Positions 43,433-52,193 of a stretch of 63,307 bases of DNA are shown here, piece by piece. The DNA lies in NCBI GenBank assembly GCA_964560135.1, contig CAZLKN010000011.1, positions 1-63,307 on the forward strand, read 5' to 3'. Position 1 is the stretch's first letter; every line of letters begins with the position of its first letter. The translations under genes were made by a program, and so were the position numbers. Origin of the DNA: CAZLKN01 sp964560135 (lineage in GTDB: Bacteria; Actinomycetota; JAICYB01). Under the pieces are notes generated by a model. The model did not search any database. It was given only the letters and a program-made list of their open reading frames with translations, and was not told the DNA's origin.

Positions 43433-43480
43433 GGATCCCGCGCGTTTCTAGGGGATGAGGAGGCACCCGGAAGGGTGTGA
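43397..43480 (+). CDS. Possible 27-codon leader peptide before the sigma gene
   Basis: ATG at 43397 followed by three AAA codons gives MKKKSKQVRRLPGSRAF and ends at TGA 43478-43480, 55 bases before the sigma start. No clear ribosome site precedes it. It overlaps the hairpin above, so translation could affect folding. Could equally be chance. Confidence 0.2.
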   Translation: MKKKSKQVRRLPGSRAFLGDEEAPGRV

Positions 43481-43535
43481 AGCGCTCACTGGGAAGGCTG
43501 CTGAGGCAGCGCTCACGATACGAGGGAAGGTGCGG

Positions 43536-44819
43536 ATGGCATCGGTCGCCGCGGCGGCTCGAAGCGACACCCGGCCGTCAGGCCGGGCATCCGCCGTTGG
43601 GAGAAACCGCCCCGGACCTGCGGATACGGACATCGTCGCAGGCCTGCGCGCGCGCGAGGACGACGCCCTCGAACAGCTGTTCCAGCGTTACGGACCGATG
43701 GTGACCCACTGGGCCCGTGCCGCCGGCACGGACGTCGAGGACGTCGTCCAGGACGTGATGCTGAAGGTCTGGCGGGCGGGGGCCCGGCTCGAGGACGGCA
43801 CCGAGCTGCCCGCCTACCTGAAGACGGTCACCGCCAACACGATCCGGAACCGCTGGCGGACCCAGAGCCGCAAGCCCACGATCCCGGTGGGCCTCGACCC
43901 CGCCGGCGAGACCGCCTCCGGGGACCCGGCCCTGCGGGCTACGGACCGGATCGCGGTCGAGCAGGTCCTTGGGAAGCTGAGGCCGCACGAACGCCGGTGC
44001 TTGGAGCTGCTGTACGTATCGGACCTGCCGCTGGCCGACGTCGCCCGGGAGCTGGGAGCGACCCCCGATGCCACCAAGAGCCTGGCCGCACGTGCCCGGC
44101 GGCGGATCCGGAGCGATCTCGAGAAGCTGGTCGGCCCCGGCGCTGCCGCTGTGATGCCGTGGATGGTCCGCAGCGCGGAGGTGGCCGAAGCGGCGGGGCA
44201 CGGCGCCTTCCACAAGGTGGCCGCGACCGCGGCCGCTTTCCTGACGGCGGGTGCGCTCACGCTCGCCGCAACGGGGGACCGCACGCCGACGCCGGCCGAG
44301 CCGCCGCCGGCGGAGACGGCTCCGCTGGTCGTTCCGGTCGACGAGTCTCCCGCCGAGGACACCGGCGGGGACGAGATCCCCGAGCCGGAGGAGGAGACCA
44401 CACCGATCACCCCCGTACTCGGGAGCACGGAACCCCCGGCCGCCGCCGGGCAGGAGGAGGCGTCCGAGCCCGACGAGACCCACGAGCGGACCGTCGAGAA
44501 CGAGGTCCAGGAGCCCGATGAGGCAGAGGGGAACCCGTCGAATCCGGGCCCCGACTGCCGCCAGCCCTACCCGGGTCCCGATGCCGGTGCCCCAGGCCCC
44601 CACGGTCCCCAGGGCGCACCCGGAAACGGGGGCGCGCAGAACGAGGCGGGGCCGCCCGGGAATGGTCAGGGCCACGCAGAGAACCAGGGACGGGACAACG
44701 GCCAGGGTCAGAGCGGCTCCGGTGGATCCGGCAACTCGGTCGGCCTGCCGGGATCGGGGGGCTCGAGCCAGAACGCCCAACCCCACGGCGCCGCGCCCGG
44801 TCCGGGGTGCCCGGACTGA
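43536..44819 (+). CDS. ECF sigma factor with membrane helix and extracytoplasmic collagen-like tail
   Basis: 427 residues from ATG 43536 (GAGGGAAGG site). Sigma region 2 about 45-110 (DVEDVVQDVMLKVWR), region 4 about 140-195 (PHERRCLELLYVSDLPLADVARELGATPDAT), then a TM helix about 227-246. The outside tail is acidic/Pro-rich (250-355), then Gly-rich with Gly-X-Y-like triplets (PGPDAGAPGPHGPQGAPG). The sigma domain is thus tethered to the membrane; no separate anti-sigma gene is adjacent. An upstream ATG at 43455 gives an extra 27 residues without ribosome site. Confidence 0.87.
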   Translation: MASVAAAARSDTRPSGRASAVGRNRPGPADTDIVAGLRAREDDALEQLFQRYGPMVTHWARAAGTDVEDVVQDVMLKVWRAGARLEDGTELPAYLKTVTANTIRNRWRTQSRKPTIPVGLDPAGETASGDPALRATDRIAVEQVLGKLRPHERRCLELLYVSDLPLADVARELGATPDATKSLAARARRRIRSDLEKLVGPGAAAVMPWMVRSAEVAEAAGHGAFHKVAATAAAFLTAGALTLAATGDRTPTPAEPPPAETAPLVVPVDESPAEDTGGDEIPEPEEETTPITPVLGSTEPPAAAGQEEASEPDETHERTVENEVQEPDEAEGNPSNPGPDCRQPYPGPDAGAPGPHGPQGAPGNGGAQNEAGPPGNGQGHAENQGRDNGQGQSGSGGSGNSVGLPGSGGSSQNAQPHGAAPGPGCPD

Positions 44820-44829
44820 CGGACCGGCT

Positions 44830-45669
44830 TCAGTCCCCGCCGTGAAGCTCGTCGCGACCCCGCGCTGAGCCCCGGGAGAAGTCCGTGATACCCAGGAGGT
44901 TGTGGATGTGGGGGCCGATGCCGGGGAACAGCTCGGAGACCGCCAGGAGCGGGCGCATCGGCGACGGGTTCACGATCAACTCGACCGGGCCCTCCCGCAC
45001 GGCCTTCAGCACCGCCTCCGCGACCTTCCTGGGCGTCGAGACGCCCATGGCCTTCGGGGCCTTCGCCCCCTGCGCCTCGATCCGCGCGTACATCCCCTCG
45101 TCGGACACGAACCCCGGACACACCACCGAGCAGGTCACCGGGGAGCCGTGGAGCTCCGCGGCCAGCGCCCGCGTGAACGTGATCAGCCCGGCCTTGCTCG
45201 TGGCGTAGGGAACCTCGTAGGGCAGCCCAGCTTTGCCGGCGAGCGAGGCCATGTTCACGATCCTGCCCCTCCCTCGCTCCAGCATCAGCGGGAGGATCAT
45301 CCGCGTGAGCAGCATGGGTCCGATCAGGTTCACCCGGATCAGCGTCTCGATCTCCTCCGGCGGGTACTCGGCGTACGCGGCCGGTGCCTCGATCCCGGCG
45401 TTGTTGACGAGGATGTCGACCGGGCCGAGCTCCGATTCAGCGCGGTCGGCGAGTGCCTGGAGCTGGCCCGGGTCGGCCACGTCGGTCGGCACCGCGATCG
45501 CCTCGATCCCGGCCTCCTGGACCAACCGCCCCCGGACCCTGGAGAGCTCGTCCGCTGAGCGTGCGGCCAGGGCCAGGTTCACGCCCTCACCGGCCAGGAT
45601 CCGCGCCACGTACACGCCCAGGCCCCGTGAGGCCCCCGTGAGGATCGCGTTGCGTCCCTTGAGATCCAT
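44830..45669 (-). CDS. Short-chain dehydrogenase/reductase (SDR)
   Basis: 279 residues. NAD(P) motif TGASRGLG 11-18, NNAG near 90, catalytic Ser in VNMASL, and YATSK (Tyr/Lys pair). Cytoplasmic. Substrate not assignable; SDRs next to alpha/beta hydrolases often act in lipid or xenobiotic breakdown. Followed six bases on by the hydrolase gene. Confidence 0.9.
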   Translation of the reverse strand: MDLKGRNAILTGASRGLGVYVARILAGEGVNLALAARSADELSRVRGRLVQEAGIEAIAVPTDVADPGQLQALADRAESELGPVDILVNNAGIEAPAAYAEYPPEEIETLIRVNLIGPMLLTRMILPLMLERGRGRIVNMASLAGKAGLPYEVPYATSKAGLITFTRALAAELHGSPVTCSVVCPGFVSDEGMYARIEAQGAKAPKAMGVSTPRKVAEAVLKAVREGPVELIVNPSPMRPLLAVSELFPGIGPHIHNLLGITDFSRGSARGRDELHGGD

Positions 45670-45675
45670 CTCTTC

Positions 45676-46422
45676 CTACCGGTCTCGTTCCAGGAACTCC
45701 AGGATGACCCGATGGAAATCCCGGTTGTTGATGACGTTCAGATGGCCGCCGGGGACCACGGAGGTCTCGGCCCCCGGGATCCGGGCGCCCAGACCCTCGG
45801 GCGAGCCCGCCATGTCGTCGCGGTCTCCGCACACCACGAGCACGGGGACATCCACCCGTTCCAGGCCCGCCGGACGCGGACGGGGTGCCCGCCGCAGCGC
45901 CGCGAGCGCGTGCCGGTCGGCCCCGGTGAGGTCGGCGAAGTCCCGGAAGGACCTGCCCACGGGATGGGTGACCGACGCCTTGTCCTCGGCTTCCAGCGCC
46001 TCGGCCACCGGGTCGGGATCGGCCTGTTCGCGATCGAGCATCCTCTCACCGATACCACCGAGGACGGCACACCGCACGCGGCCGTCGGCCAGCGCCAAGC
46101 CGAGCGCCACCCACGCACCCATCGAGTACCCGACGACCCGCACGTCGGGGACCCCGAGAACGTCGAGCAGCTCCGCCGCGTCGCGCACCATCGCCCCGTC
46201 GGAGTAGCGGTCCGGATCGTGGGGCTTGTCGGAGCCGCCGTGTCCCCGGAGGTCGAGGGTCACCGCACCGAAGCCCGCGTCGGTCAGGACATCCACGATC
46301 CCCGGACGGATCCAGTTGATGTGGGAGTCGGAGGCGAAGCCGTGCAGCAGGAGCACCGTGGGCCCCTGCCCGTGCACCTCGTAGTTCAGGTGCGTCCCGT
46401 CGAACGAACCGAAGCGTTCCAT
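45676..46422 (-). CDS. Alpha/beta hydrolase
   Basis: 248 residues from ATG 46422. Nucleophile elbow GYSMG near residue 96, oxyanion LLHGFASDS near the start, and the catalytic His in GGHLNVI near the end. Typical serine hydrolase fold. Transcribed ahead of the SDR and probably in one unit. Substrate unknown. Confidence 0.9.
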   Translation of the reverse strand: MERFGSFDGTHLNYEVHGQGPTVLLLHGFASDSHINWIRPGIVDVLTDAGFGAVTLDLRGHGGSDKPHDPDRYSDGAMVRDAAELLDVLGVPDVRVVGYSMGAWVALGLALADGRVRCAVLGGIGERMLDREQADPDPVAEALEAEDKASVTHPVGRSFRDFADLTGADRHALAALRRAPRPRPAGLERVDVPVLVVCGDRDDMAGSPEGLGARIPGAETSVVPGGHLNVINNRDFHRVILEFLERDR

Positions 46423-46442
46423 ACCGGTTAGCATCGTTGCCG

Positions 46443-47306
46443 ATGGAGGTGGTCTCCTACCAATCGCGCCCTGCGTTGCGCCGTCCGGTCCTCGTCGGCG
46501 CCTTCGAAGGCTGGAACGACGCCGCGGAAGCCGCCACGTCCACGGTGGGGTTCCTGAAGCGGCGCTGGGACGCGAAATCGTTCGCCTCCGTGGACCCCGA
46601 GGAGTTCTTCGACCTGCAGTTCCACCGTCCCCAGATCGTGGCCGGCGAGGACGGCACGCGGCACATCCAGTGGCCGTCCACGGACTTCTCGTACGCCGCG
46701 ATCCCGGGAGTCGAGCGCGACGTCGTGCTGCTCTCGGCCCCCGAACCGTCCATGCGATGGCGGACGTACTGCCGGGCGCTGATCGAGGTGGCCCGGCAGA
46801 CCGACGTCCAGCTCGTGGTGACCATGGGTGCGCTGCTTGCCGGCCGTCCGCACACCCGTCCGATCCGCGTGACGGGGACGTCCTCGGACCCCGAGCTCGC
46901 CCAGCGCCTCGACCTGCCGTCGTCGAAGTATGAGGGGCCGACGGGGATCGTGGGCGTGTTGAATGACGCGTGCCGGCACGCGGGGATCCCCGCGGTGAGC
47001 CTGTGGGCGTGGGTCCCGCACTACCTGCATGCCTCGCCCTCGCCGACGGCGACCCTCGCGCTGACCGAGCGCCTGCGAAGCCTCCTGCACTTCGAAGCCG
47101 ACACCACGGAGTTGCAGCGAGCCTCCGAGGAGTACGACGCTCGCGTGCAGGCCGCCGTGGGCGAGGATGACGAGCTGCACGAACAGATCGGCGAGCTGGA
47201 GCGGCAGGCCGACGAAGAGGAACTCCGCGACCTCCCGAGCGGCGACGAACTCGCCGCGGAGGTGGAACGCTACCTCGCCGAGCACCGGCCGGACGACGAG
47301 CGGTGA
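46443..47306 (+). CDS. PAC2-family protein (proteasome-assembly-chaperone-like)
   Basis: 287 residues from ATG 46443. Family features: LVGAFEGWNDAAEAA near the N terminus, VTMGALLAGRPHTRP, YEGPTGIVGVLNDACR and HYLHASPSPTATLAL. PAC2 proteins are widespread in actinobacteria and archaea; the bacterial role is unclear, with links to proteasome assembly or proteostasis. Its GTGA overlap with the protease gene argues for linked function. Confidence 0.9.
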   Translation: MEVVSYQSRPALRRPVLVGAFEGWNDAAEAATSTVGFLKRRWDAKSFASVDPEEFFDLQFHRPQIVAGEDGTRHIQWPSTDFSYAAIPGVERDVVLLSAPEPSMRWRTYCRALIEVARQTDVQLVVTMGALLAGRPHTRPIRVTGTSSDPELAQRLDLPSSKYEGPTGIVGVLNDACRHAGIPAVSLWAWVPHYLHASPSPTATLALTERLRSLLHFEADTTELQRASEEYDARVQAAVGEDDELHEQIGELERQADEEELRDLPSGDELAAEVERYLAEHRPDDER

Positions 47307-48472
47307 CCCTCGTCGACCTGGCGATCGTCAGCCTCCTGGCGCTGGCGGTGGTACACGGCATCACGCAGGGTGCCGCGGTGCAGGTGCTGTCCTTCGGCGG
47401 GTTCTGGGGAGGCCTCTGGCTGGGAGCCTTGATCGGCCCCGAACTGTCGGGGCTGACCGAAGGACCCTTCACCCGGGCCTTCCTTTCGCTGTTCGTGCTC
47501 TTCGGACTGGCGGTCCTCGGAGCCGCCGGTGGACGCGTCCTCGGGAGCCATGCCTGGGGGGCCCTGCAACGCCTCAAACTGGGTATCGCCGATGCGCTCC
47601 TCGGCGCGATCGTGGCGATCGTCGCGACGCTCGTCGCCGTGTGGTTGTTCGCCATCCTCCTCACCGCGGGACCCACCCGCCAGGTGGCTGCGGCGATGCA
47701 CGAGTCGGCGATCGTCCGCGCCCTCGTGGACCGGCTCCCGCCGGCGCCCACGGTCTTCTCCCGGCTCCAGAACTTCATCGACACCTCGCCCTTCCCCCGG
47801 GTCTTCGAGGGCCTCGAGCCCACGCCCACCGAGCCTGTCGACCTCCCCGACGACCCCACGGTCCAGGCCGCCGTGGAGTCCGCAGGGGCCGCCACCGTGC
47901 GCGTCGTGGGCCTCGGCTGCGGCGGGATCCAGTCGGGCTCCGGATTCGTGGTCGCTCCGAACCTGGTGATGACCAACGCCCACGTGGTCGCGGGCATCGA
48001 CCGTCCGACCGTCGAGGACCGGGCCGGACGGCACCAGGCCACCCCGGTGCTCTTCGACCCCGACCTCGACGTCGCCGTTCTGCGCGTGCAGGGTCTCGCG
48101 GCCGGTCCGCTGCCGCTGGTGCCCGGTGAGACGGAGCGCGGGTCCGGGGGCGCGGTTCTCGGCTACCCGGGCGGGGGCCCGTTCACCGCGGGCGCGGGTG
48201 CGGTCCTCCGGCGGTTCGAGGCGGTGGGCCGCGACATCTACGGCAGCAACCTCACCCGCCGGGACGTCTACCAGATCCAGGGCACCGTACGGCAGGGGAA
48301 CTCCGGTGGGCCCTTCGTGCAGGCCGACGGCCAGGTGATCGGCGTGATCTTCGCCGCGTCGACCTCCGACCCCGACGTCGGCTATGCGCTCACCGCTCCG
48401 GCCGTCGCGCCCCGGGCCCAGGAGGCCCAGGGCCGGCGCGACCCCGTGAGCACCGGCCGCTGCGCCAACTAG
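47303..48472 (+). CDS. MarP-like membrane serine protease
   Basis: 389 residues from GTG 47303. Four N-terminal membrane helices (about 5-120, CvpA-like), then a trypsin-like domain with His227 (TNAHVVAG), Asp256 (LDVAVL) and Ser334 (QGNSGGP). MarP in mycobacteria is needed for acid resistance and cell-wall processing. The Ala/Arg-rich C terminus is variable. Translationally coupled to PAC2. Confidence 0.9.
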   Translation: MTLVDLAIVSLLALAVVHGITQGAAVQVLSFGGFWGGLWLGALIGPELSGLTEGPFTRAFLSLFVLFGLAVLGAAGGRVLGSHAWGALQRLKLGIADALLGAIVAIVATLVAVWLFAILLTAGPTRQVAAAMHESAIVRALVDRLPPAPTVFSRLQNFIDTSPFPRVFEGLEPTPTEPVDLPDDPTVQAAVESAGAATVRVVGLGCGGIQSGSGFVVAPNLVMTNAHVVAGIDRPTVEDRAGRHQATPVLFDPDLDVAVLRVQGLAAGPLPLVPGETERGSGGAVLGYPGGGPFTAGAGAVLRRFEAVGRDIYGSNLTRRDVYQIQGTVRQGNSGGPFVQADGQVIGVIFAASTSDPDVGYALTAPAVAPRAQEAQGRRDPVSTGRCAN

Positions 48473-48542
48473 GTTTGGCCGGCCTCGCCTCCCGGGTACA
48501 AGCAGCCCCAGGGGGGTGGACCAACCGAGGGGAGGTCTGCCC

Positions 48543-48956
48543 ATGCGCTGGATACACCCGTTGATCGTCGCCGTGCTCGTCCTCGGCGCCACACCGTCCG
48601 CGACGGCCGCGGAGGACGCGGGTTTCCGCGATGTCGAGGTCCCGGTGGAGGCGACGACCGACGACCACGGTGGGGGCGACATCGCACCTTGTGAGGGCTT
48701 CGCGCCCATGGAGCCGCACTGCCGTCGCTCCTGGGTGCTCACCGACGACTTCACATTCGTGGTCTCGATGACCTTCGACTACGTCGGTTCGGTCAACATC
48801 CAGGGCTGGACGAACACCGGCACGGTGACCGTCGTGTGTCCCCAGTTCCCGTTCGACTGCTACTCGGCGCATACGGGGGTGTTCATCGAGGGTCAGACCT
48901 TCACGATGGTGGTGACCGCCACCGGTGCGGGGTACTGGAAGGTCTCGGTGCGATAG
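48543..48956 (+). CDS. Small secreted cysteine-containing protein
   Basis: 137 residues from ATG 48543, GAGGGGAGG site. Signal peptide to ATA about residue 22. Mature part with Cys pairs in APCEGFAPMEPHC and CPQFPFDC, suggesting two disulphides, and beta-rich VVSMTFDYVGSVNIQGW. No family recognised. It could be processed or folded in the envelope with MarP nearby, but this is only position. Confidence 0.7.
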   Translation: MRWIHPLIVAVLVLGATPSATAAEDAGFRDVEVPVEATTDDHGGGDIAPCEGFAPMEPHCRRSWVLTDDFTFVVSMTFDYVGSVNIQGWTNTGTVTVVCPQFPFDCYSAHTGVFIEGQTFTMVVTATGAGYWKVSVR

Positions 48957-49025
48957 GGACATCCCGGACGCATCCGGCCCCCGGGGCAGGAGAACAACAC
49001 GGCGACCACGAATCCATGGGGCGTG

Positions 49026-49412
49026 ATGTGGCGCCGCCCGCTCGTCCTCGCCGCGGCGGCGTTCCTGCTGCCCGCGGCCGCTTCGCCGGCGGCAGCCTGC
49101 GCCCCCAACCCACCCGGTGCGGGAAGCAGCACGGTCTCGAGCCCCGCGGTCTCCACCGCCGCCGGCACCGCCCAGGTCCGGGCGCGGCCGGAGGCGAGCT
49201 CCCACGCCGGCGTCACCTTCAACACCGGGTTCTCCCTGGCCTTCCTGCACTTTGGGGATTCCTACGTGTTCGTCGACACCTCCGGCGGCACCCCGCGAGC
49301 CTACGGCGTGCTCGAATACTGGGTGCAGAGCCCCACGAACCCGAACTTCTACCCGGTGGCCGGGGTGGAGTTCAGCACCGGGGGCTGCGCCGGGAGCCGC
49401 CCACCACCGTAG
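49026..49412 (+). CDS. Small secreted protein
   Basis: 128 residues from ATG 49026 (GTG 49023 adds one). Signal peptide LVLAAAAFLLPAAA then mature Ser/Ala/Pro-rich part with beta-strand pattern FNTGFSLAFLHFGD and YWVQSP; two Cys (CAPNP and GGCAG). Ends in short Pro-rich tail; convergent with the FAD oxidase by 7 bases. Unassigned. Confidence 0.65.
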   Translation: MWRRPLVLAAAAFLLPAAASPAAACAPNPPGAGSSTVSSPAVSTAAGTAQVRARPEASSHAGVTFNTGFSLAFLHFGDSYVFVDTSGGTPRAYGVLEYWVQSPTNPNFYPVAGVEFSTGGCAGSRPPP

Positions 49413-49419
49413 AGGCGGG

Positions 49420-50442
49420 CTACCGCTCCAACGCGAAGTCCCCGACGGTGTCGGGCGCACGGCCGGTCCCGATCCAGTCGGCGATGGCCTTCCCGGTGGC
49501 CGGGGCCATCAGCAGGCCGGCGCGGAAGTGGCCGGCGGCCACCCAGGCGTTGTCCGTGCCCGGGAGACGGTCGATCACCGGCAGCTCGTCCCCCACCACC
49601 GGACGGAAGCAGCACCAGCGGTGCGTCACCTCGAGGTCGCCGGCCCCGGGTACGAGGGCCGCCATCTCCTCGGTGATCGTGGCAACCACCGGTTCCCGCA
49701 CCACCGGCTCGAGGTCTCCGGGCTCCAGGGTGCCACCGGCCACCAGCCGGCCCTCCGGGGTCTGCAGCACGAGGATCCGTGGCGAGGTGACCACGTGCCC
49801 GAGGCGGAAGGGCGCGGGCTCGGTGGCGACCAGGTGTCCCTTCACGAGGGCCTGACCCGGCGGTGCGTAGGCATCGGGAGTGGTTCCGGTCGCCCAGACC
49901 ACCGCCCCGGGCGCGACGTCCCCCGCCGTCGTGCGGACGCGCACCACGCGCCCCCGGTCGACGTCCATGCCCTCCACGGCCACACCGGTGGCGACGTCTC
50001 CGGCGTGGCGGGCGAAGGCGGCCGCGAGCCGAAGCGGATGCACCAGCGCCTGTTGTGGCACGACCGCGGGCGCATCGGCATCCTCGCCGGTGAGGTGCCA
50101 GTCGGCGTCCCGGAGACCGTAGTCCCACTCGCCGTCGAGCGACCGGTGCAGATCCAGACCCGTCCGGGCGAAGGCCGCGCTGGGAGCACGGCTGCGCAGG
50201 GGATTGTCGGGGGCCAGGAAGCCGGCGGCGCTCCCGGAGGTCCCGGAGACCAGACGCTCGTCGCGCTCACACAGGAGCACGCGACCGAAACCCGCCCGGC
50301 GGCACATCGCCGCCACCCCCAGCCCGATGACCCCGCCACCGACGACCAGCACGTCGCAGGTGGACCCGAGGCTCGCAGGCCTTCCCGGCTCGAGTGCGGC
50401 CGAATCCGGATCGGGGACGGTGTCCTGCCAGAGCGTCCGCAT
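49420..50442 (-). CDS. FAD-dependent amino-acid/glycine oxidase-like protein (DAO family)
   Basis: 340 residues from ATG 50442. Dinucleotide-binding motif VVGGGVIGLGVA near residue 33, then CERDERLVSGTSGSAAG and VVWATGTTPDAYA; the C-terminal VAAGHFRAGLLMAPATG is typical of DAO/ThiO enzymes. Likely oxidises glycine, sarcosine or a D-amino acid. No thiamine genes adjacent, so ThiO is not claimed. Confidence 0.85.
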   Translation of the reverse strand: MRTLWQDTVPDPDSAALEPGRPASLGSTCDVLVVGGGVIGLGVAAMCRRAGFGRVLLCERDERLVSGTSGSAAGFLAPDNPLRSRAPSAAFARTGLDLHRSLDGEWDYGLRDADWHLTGEDADAPAVVPQQALVHPLRLAAAFARHAGDVATGVAVEGMDVDRGRVVRVRTTAGDVAPGAVVWATGTTPDAYAPPGQALVKGHLVATEPAPFRLGHVVTSPRILVLQTPEGRLVAGGTLEPGDLEPVVREPVVATITEEMAALVPGAGDLEVTHRWCCFRPVVGDELPVIDRLPGTDNAWVAAGHFRAGLLMAPATGKAIADWIGTGRAPDTVGDFALER

Positions 50443-50471
50443 ACCTGCCACCTTGCCGCCGGGGCGGCCGG

Positions 50472-51395
50472 TCACCAGGCCGCCGAGACGATCCCGTCCG
50501 CGACGCTGGCGGGCTCGCCGTCGCCGCTCCAGCGGTACAGGACGCCGTCGACGACGAACAGCAGATGCCGTCCGGACGTATCGGCGTCGATCGACGTCGC
50601 CGGGCCCCCGATCGGGACGAGGGTCTCGACGCCCCCGCCCGCCCGGGCCTCGGCGGAGCGGATCTCCCACCACGCATCGAACTGCGGGTGGCAGCAGCCG
50701 GCCACGGCCGCGAGCGCGTCGGCTTCGCTCCGGTAGGAGATCTCGTTCCAGGTCCCCTCGGAGCCCTCGGGACGCACCCGGTCTCCGTCCCACAGAGAGC
50801 CGTCGTCGCCGGCGCCGACAAGGAAGGCGTCGCCGGCCTCCGCGAAGGCGATCAGGTACGCGAGCCGGTCGCCGCCCGCCCACACCACGTCATCGACGAA
50901 GGCCGTCGGGTCCACGCCTTCCCGGCTCTCGAGCACCAGATCCCGCACTTCCTCGCCCCCGATCGGGCGCACCGACACGCGATCGGGCGTCTTGAATTCC
51001 GGCTCCAGACCCACATGGGCGAGCTGCGTCCCGTCGGGGGAGACCGACGGTCCGTGGCCCGCGGCCACCACCCGCAGATCCCCGCCGCGTGCGGGCGTGC
51101 GGACGATCTCACGATCCTCCACCCCCCGCGGCCGGACGAAGAACACGAACTGCCCGTCCGGGGAAACGTCGATCCCCGCGAATTCATCGACCTCGGCCCC
51201 CACGGCGACGGCCATGATCTCTTCTCCGGTGGTGGGGTCCAACATGACCACGCGGCCGTCCGTGGTTACGGCGGCCACGGCCGCCGGTGGCTGCGTCGGG
51301 TCGACCGGTGGGCGGTCCGCCTGGTCGGAGTCGTCGTTGCCACACCCTGCGACCACCAGCGCCATCAGCGCGGACACGATCAGCGAGCGCCTCAC
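50472..51395 (-). CDS. Lipoprotein with TolB/WD40-like repeat region
   Basis: 307 residues from GTG 51395, with GGAGG site. Lipobox LVVAGC. The body has repeated blade-like segments (VTTDGRVVMLDPTTGEE, DVSPDGQFVFFV, SVSPDGTQLAHV), a six/seven-bladed propeller pattern. Located outside the membrane. Unassigned function; often a sensor or scaffold. It lies 29 bases upstream of the FAD oxidase. Confidence 0.78.
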   Translation of the reverse strand: MRRSLIVSALMALVVAGCGNDDSDQADRPPVDPTQPPAAVAAVTTDGRVVMLDPTTGEEIMAVAVGAEVDEFAGIDVSPDGQFVFFVRPRGVEDREIVRTPARGGDLRVVAAGHGPSVSPDGTQLAHVGLEPEFKTPDRVSVRPIGGEEVRDLVLESREGVDPTAFVDDVVWAGGDRLAYLIAFAEAGDAFLVGAGDDGSLWDGDRVRPEGSEGTWNEISYRSEADALAAVAGCCHPQFDAWWEIRSAEARAGGGVETLVPIGGPATSIDADTSGRHLLFVVDGVLYRWSGDGEPASVADGIVSAAW

Positions 51396-51486
51396 CGGCC
51401 ACCTCCATGGTCGTGGTTCAACCGTCCGGCCCCCCGGGTAATACCATCCATGGTCGCACGTCATCGACGATGAGGAGGGACACCTC

Positions 51487-52167
51487 ATGGCCATCCTCGG
51501 CAGGAAGAAGAGGGCCCGCCCGCGCCGCGCATTGCGAGCGGCGATGGAGGGCAGAACGCGCTCCCGCCGCCGCACGAGCCGCATCTCCGCGGGGATCCCC
51601 GGACGCGGACCGGATCTCCGGGGCAGAGCGCAGCGGCTGGTCGGCGAAGCATCGGACAGGATCCGCCCCCGCGAGCGGCCTCGTCGGCGGGGTACCTTCC
51701 TCGCCGGGACGGCGGCAGGCATCGCCGTCGCGTACCTGTTCGACCCCCGTGCCGGGCGCGCCCGCAGGGCCCGGCTCAGGGACCGGACGGGAGCGGGGAT
51801 GCGTCGGGGCGCGACCGGGACCCGGAAACTCGGCGCCCGGGTCCGCAACAGGATGGAGGGCCTTCCCCACGAGATGCTCCATCCCCACGGGGAGCCGAAA
51901 CCGGACATGAACGACGTGACCCTCGCCCACAAGGTGGAGAGCGAGGTGATCCGGCGGCCGGACGTGGACAAGGGACGCATCAACGTGAACGCCGAGAACG
52001 GCCGGATCGTGCTCCGGGGGGAATGCGATTCACCGGATCAGATCCGCGAGGTCGTCGCGGCCGTCCGGCAGATCCCGGAGGTACGCGAGGTGGAGAATCT
52101 GCTCCACGTCAAAGGGAACGCAGGACAAGAGCGTCCGGACCAGCGCATCGGACCCCCGACGGGCTGA
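51487..52167 (+). CDS. Arg-rich BON-domain protein
   Basis: 226 residues from ATG 51487; strong GAGGAGG site. First 70 residues are Arg/Ala-rich, a GTFLAGTAAGIAVAYLFDPRAGRARRARL segment (about 70-95) matches YtxH-type anchors, and the BON domain (about 140-205, VTLAHKVESEVIRR to VENLLHV) binds phospholipid. Hence a peripheral or membrane-tethered stress protein. The gap to the divergent lipoprotein gene is 91 bp. Confidence 0.82.
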   Translation: MAILGRKKRARPRRALRAAMEGRTRSRRRTSRISAGIPGRGPDLRGRAQRLVGEASDRIRPRERPRRRGTFLAGTAAGIAVAYLFDPRAGRARRARLRDRTGAGMRRGATGTRKLGARVRNRMEGLPHEMLHPHGEPKPDMNDVTLAHKVESEVIRRPDVDKGRINVNAENGRIVLRGECDSPDQIREVVAAVRQIPEVREVENLLHVKGNAGQERPDQRIGPPTG

Positions 52168-52193
52168 GCACCGTCAGTCCCCGGTCATCACAG

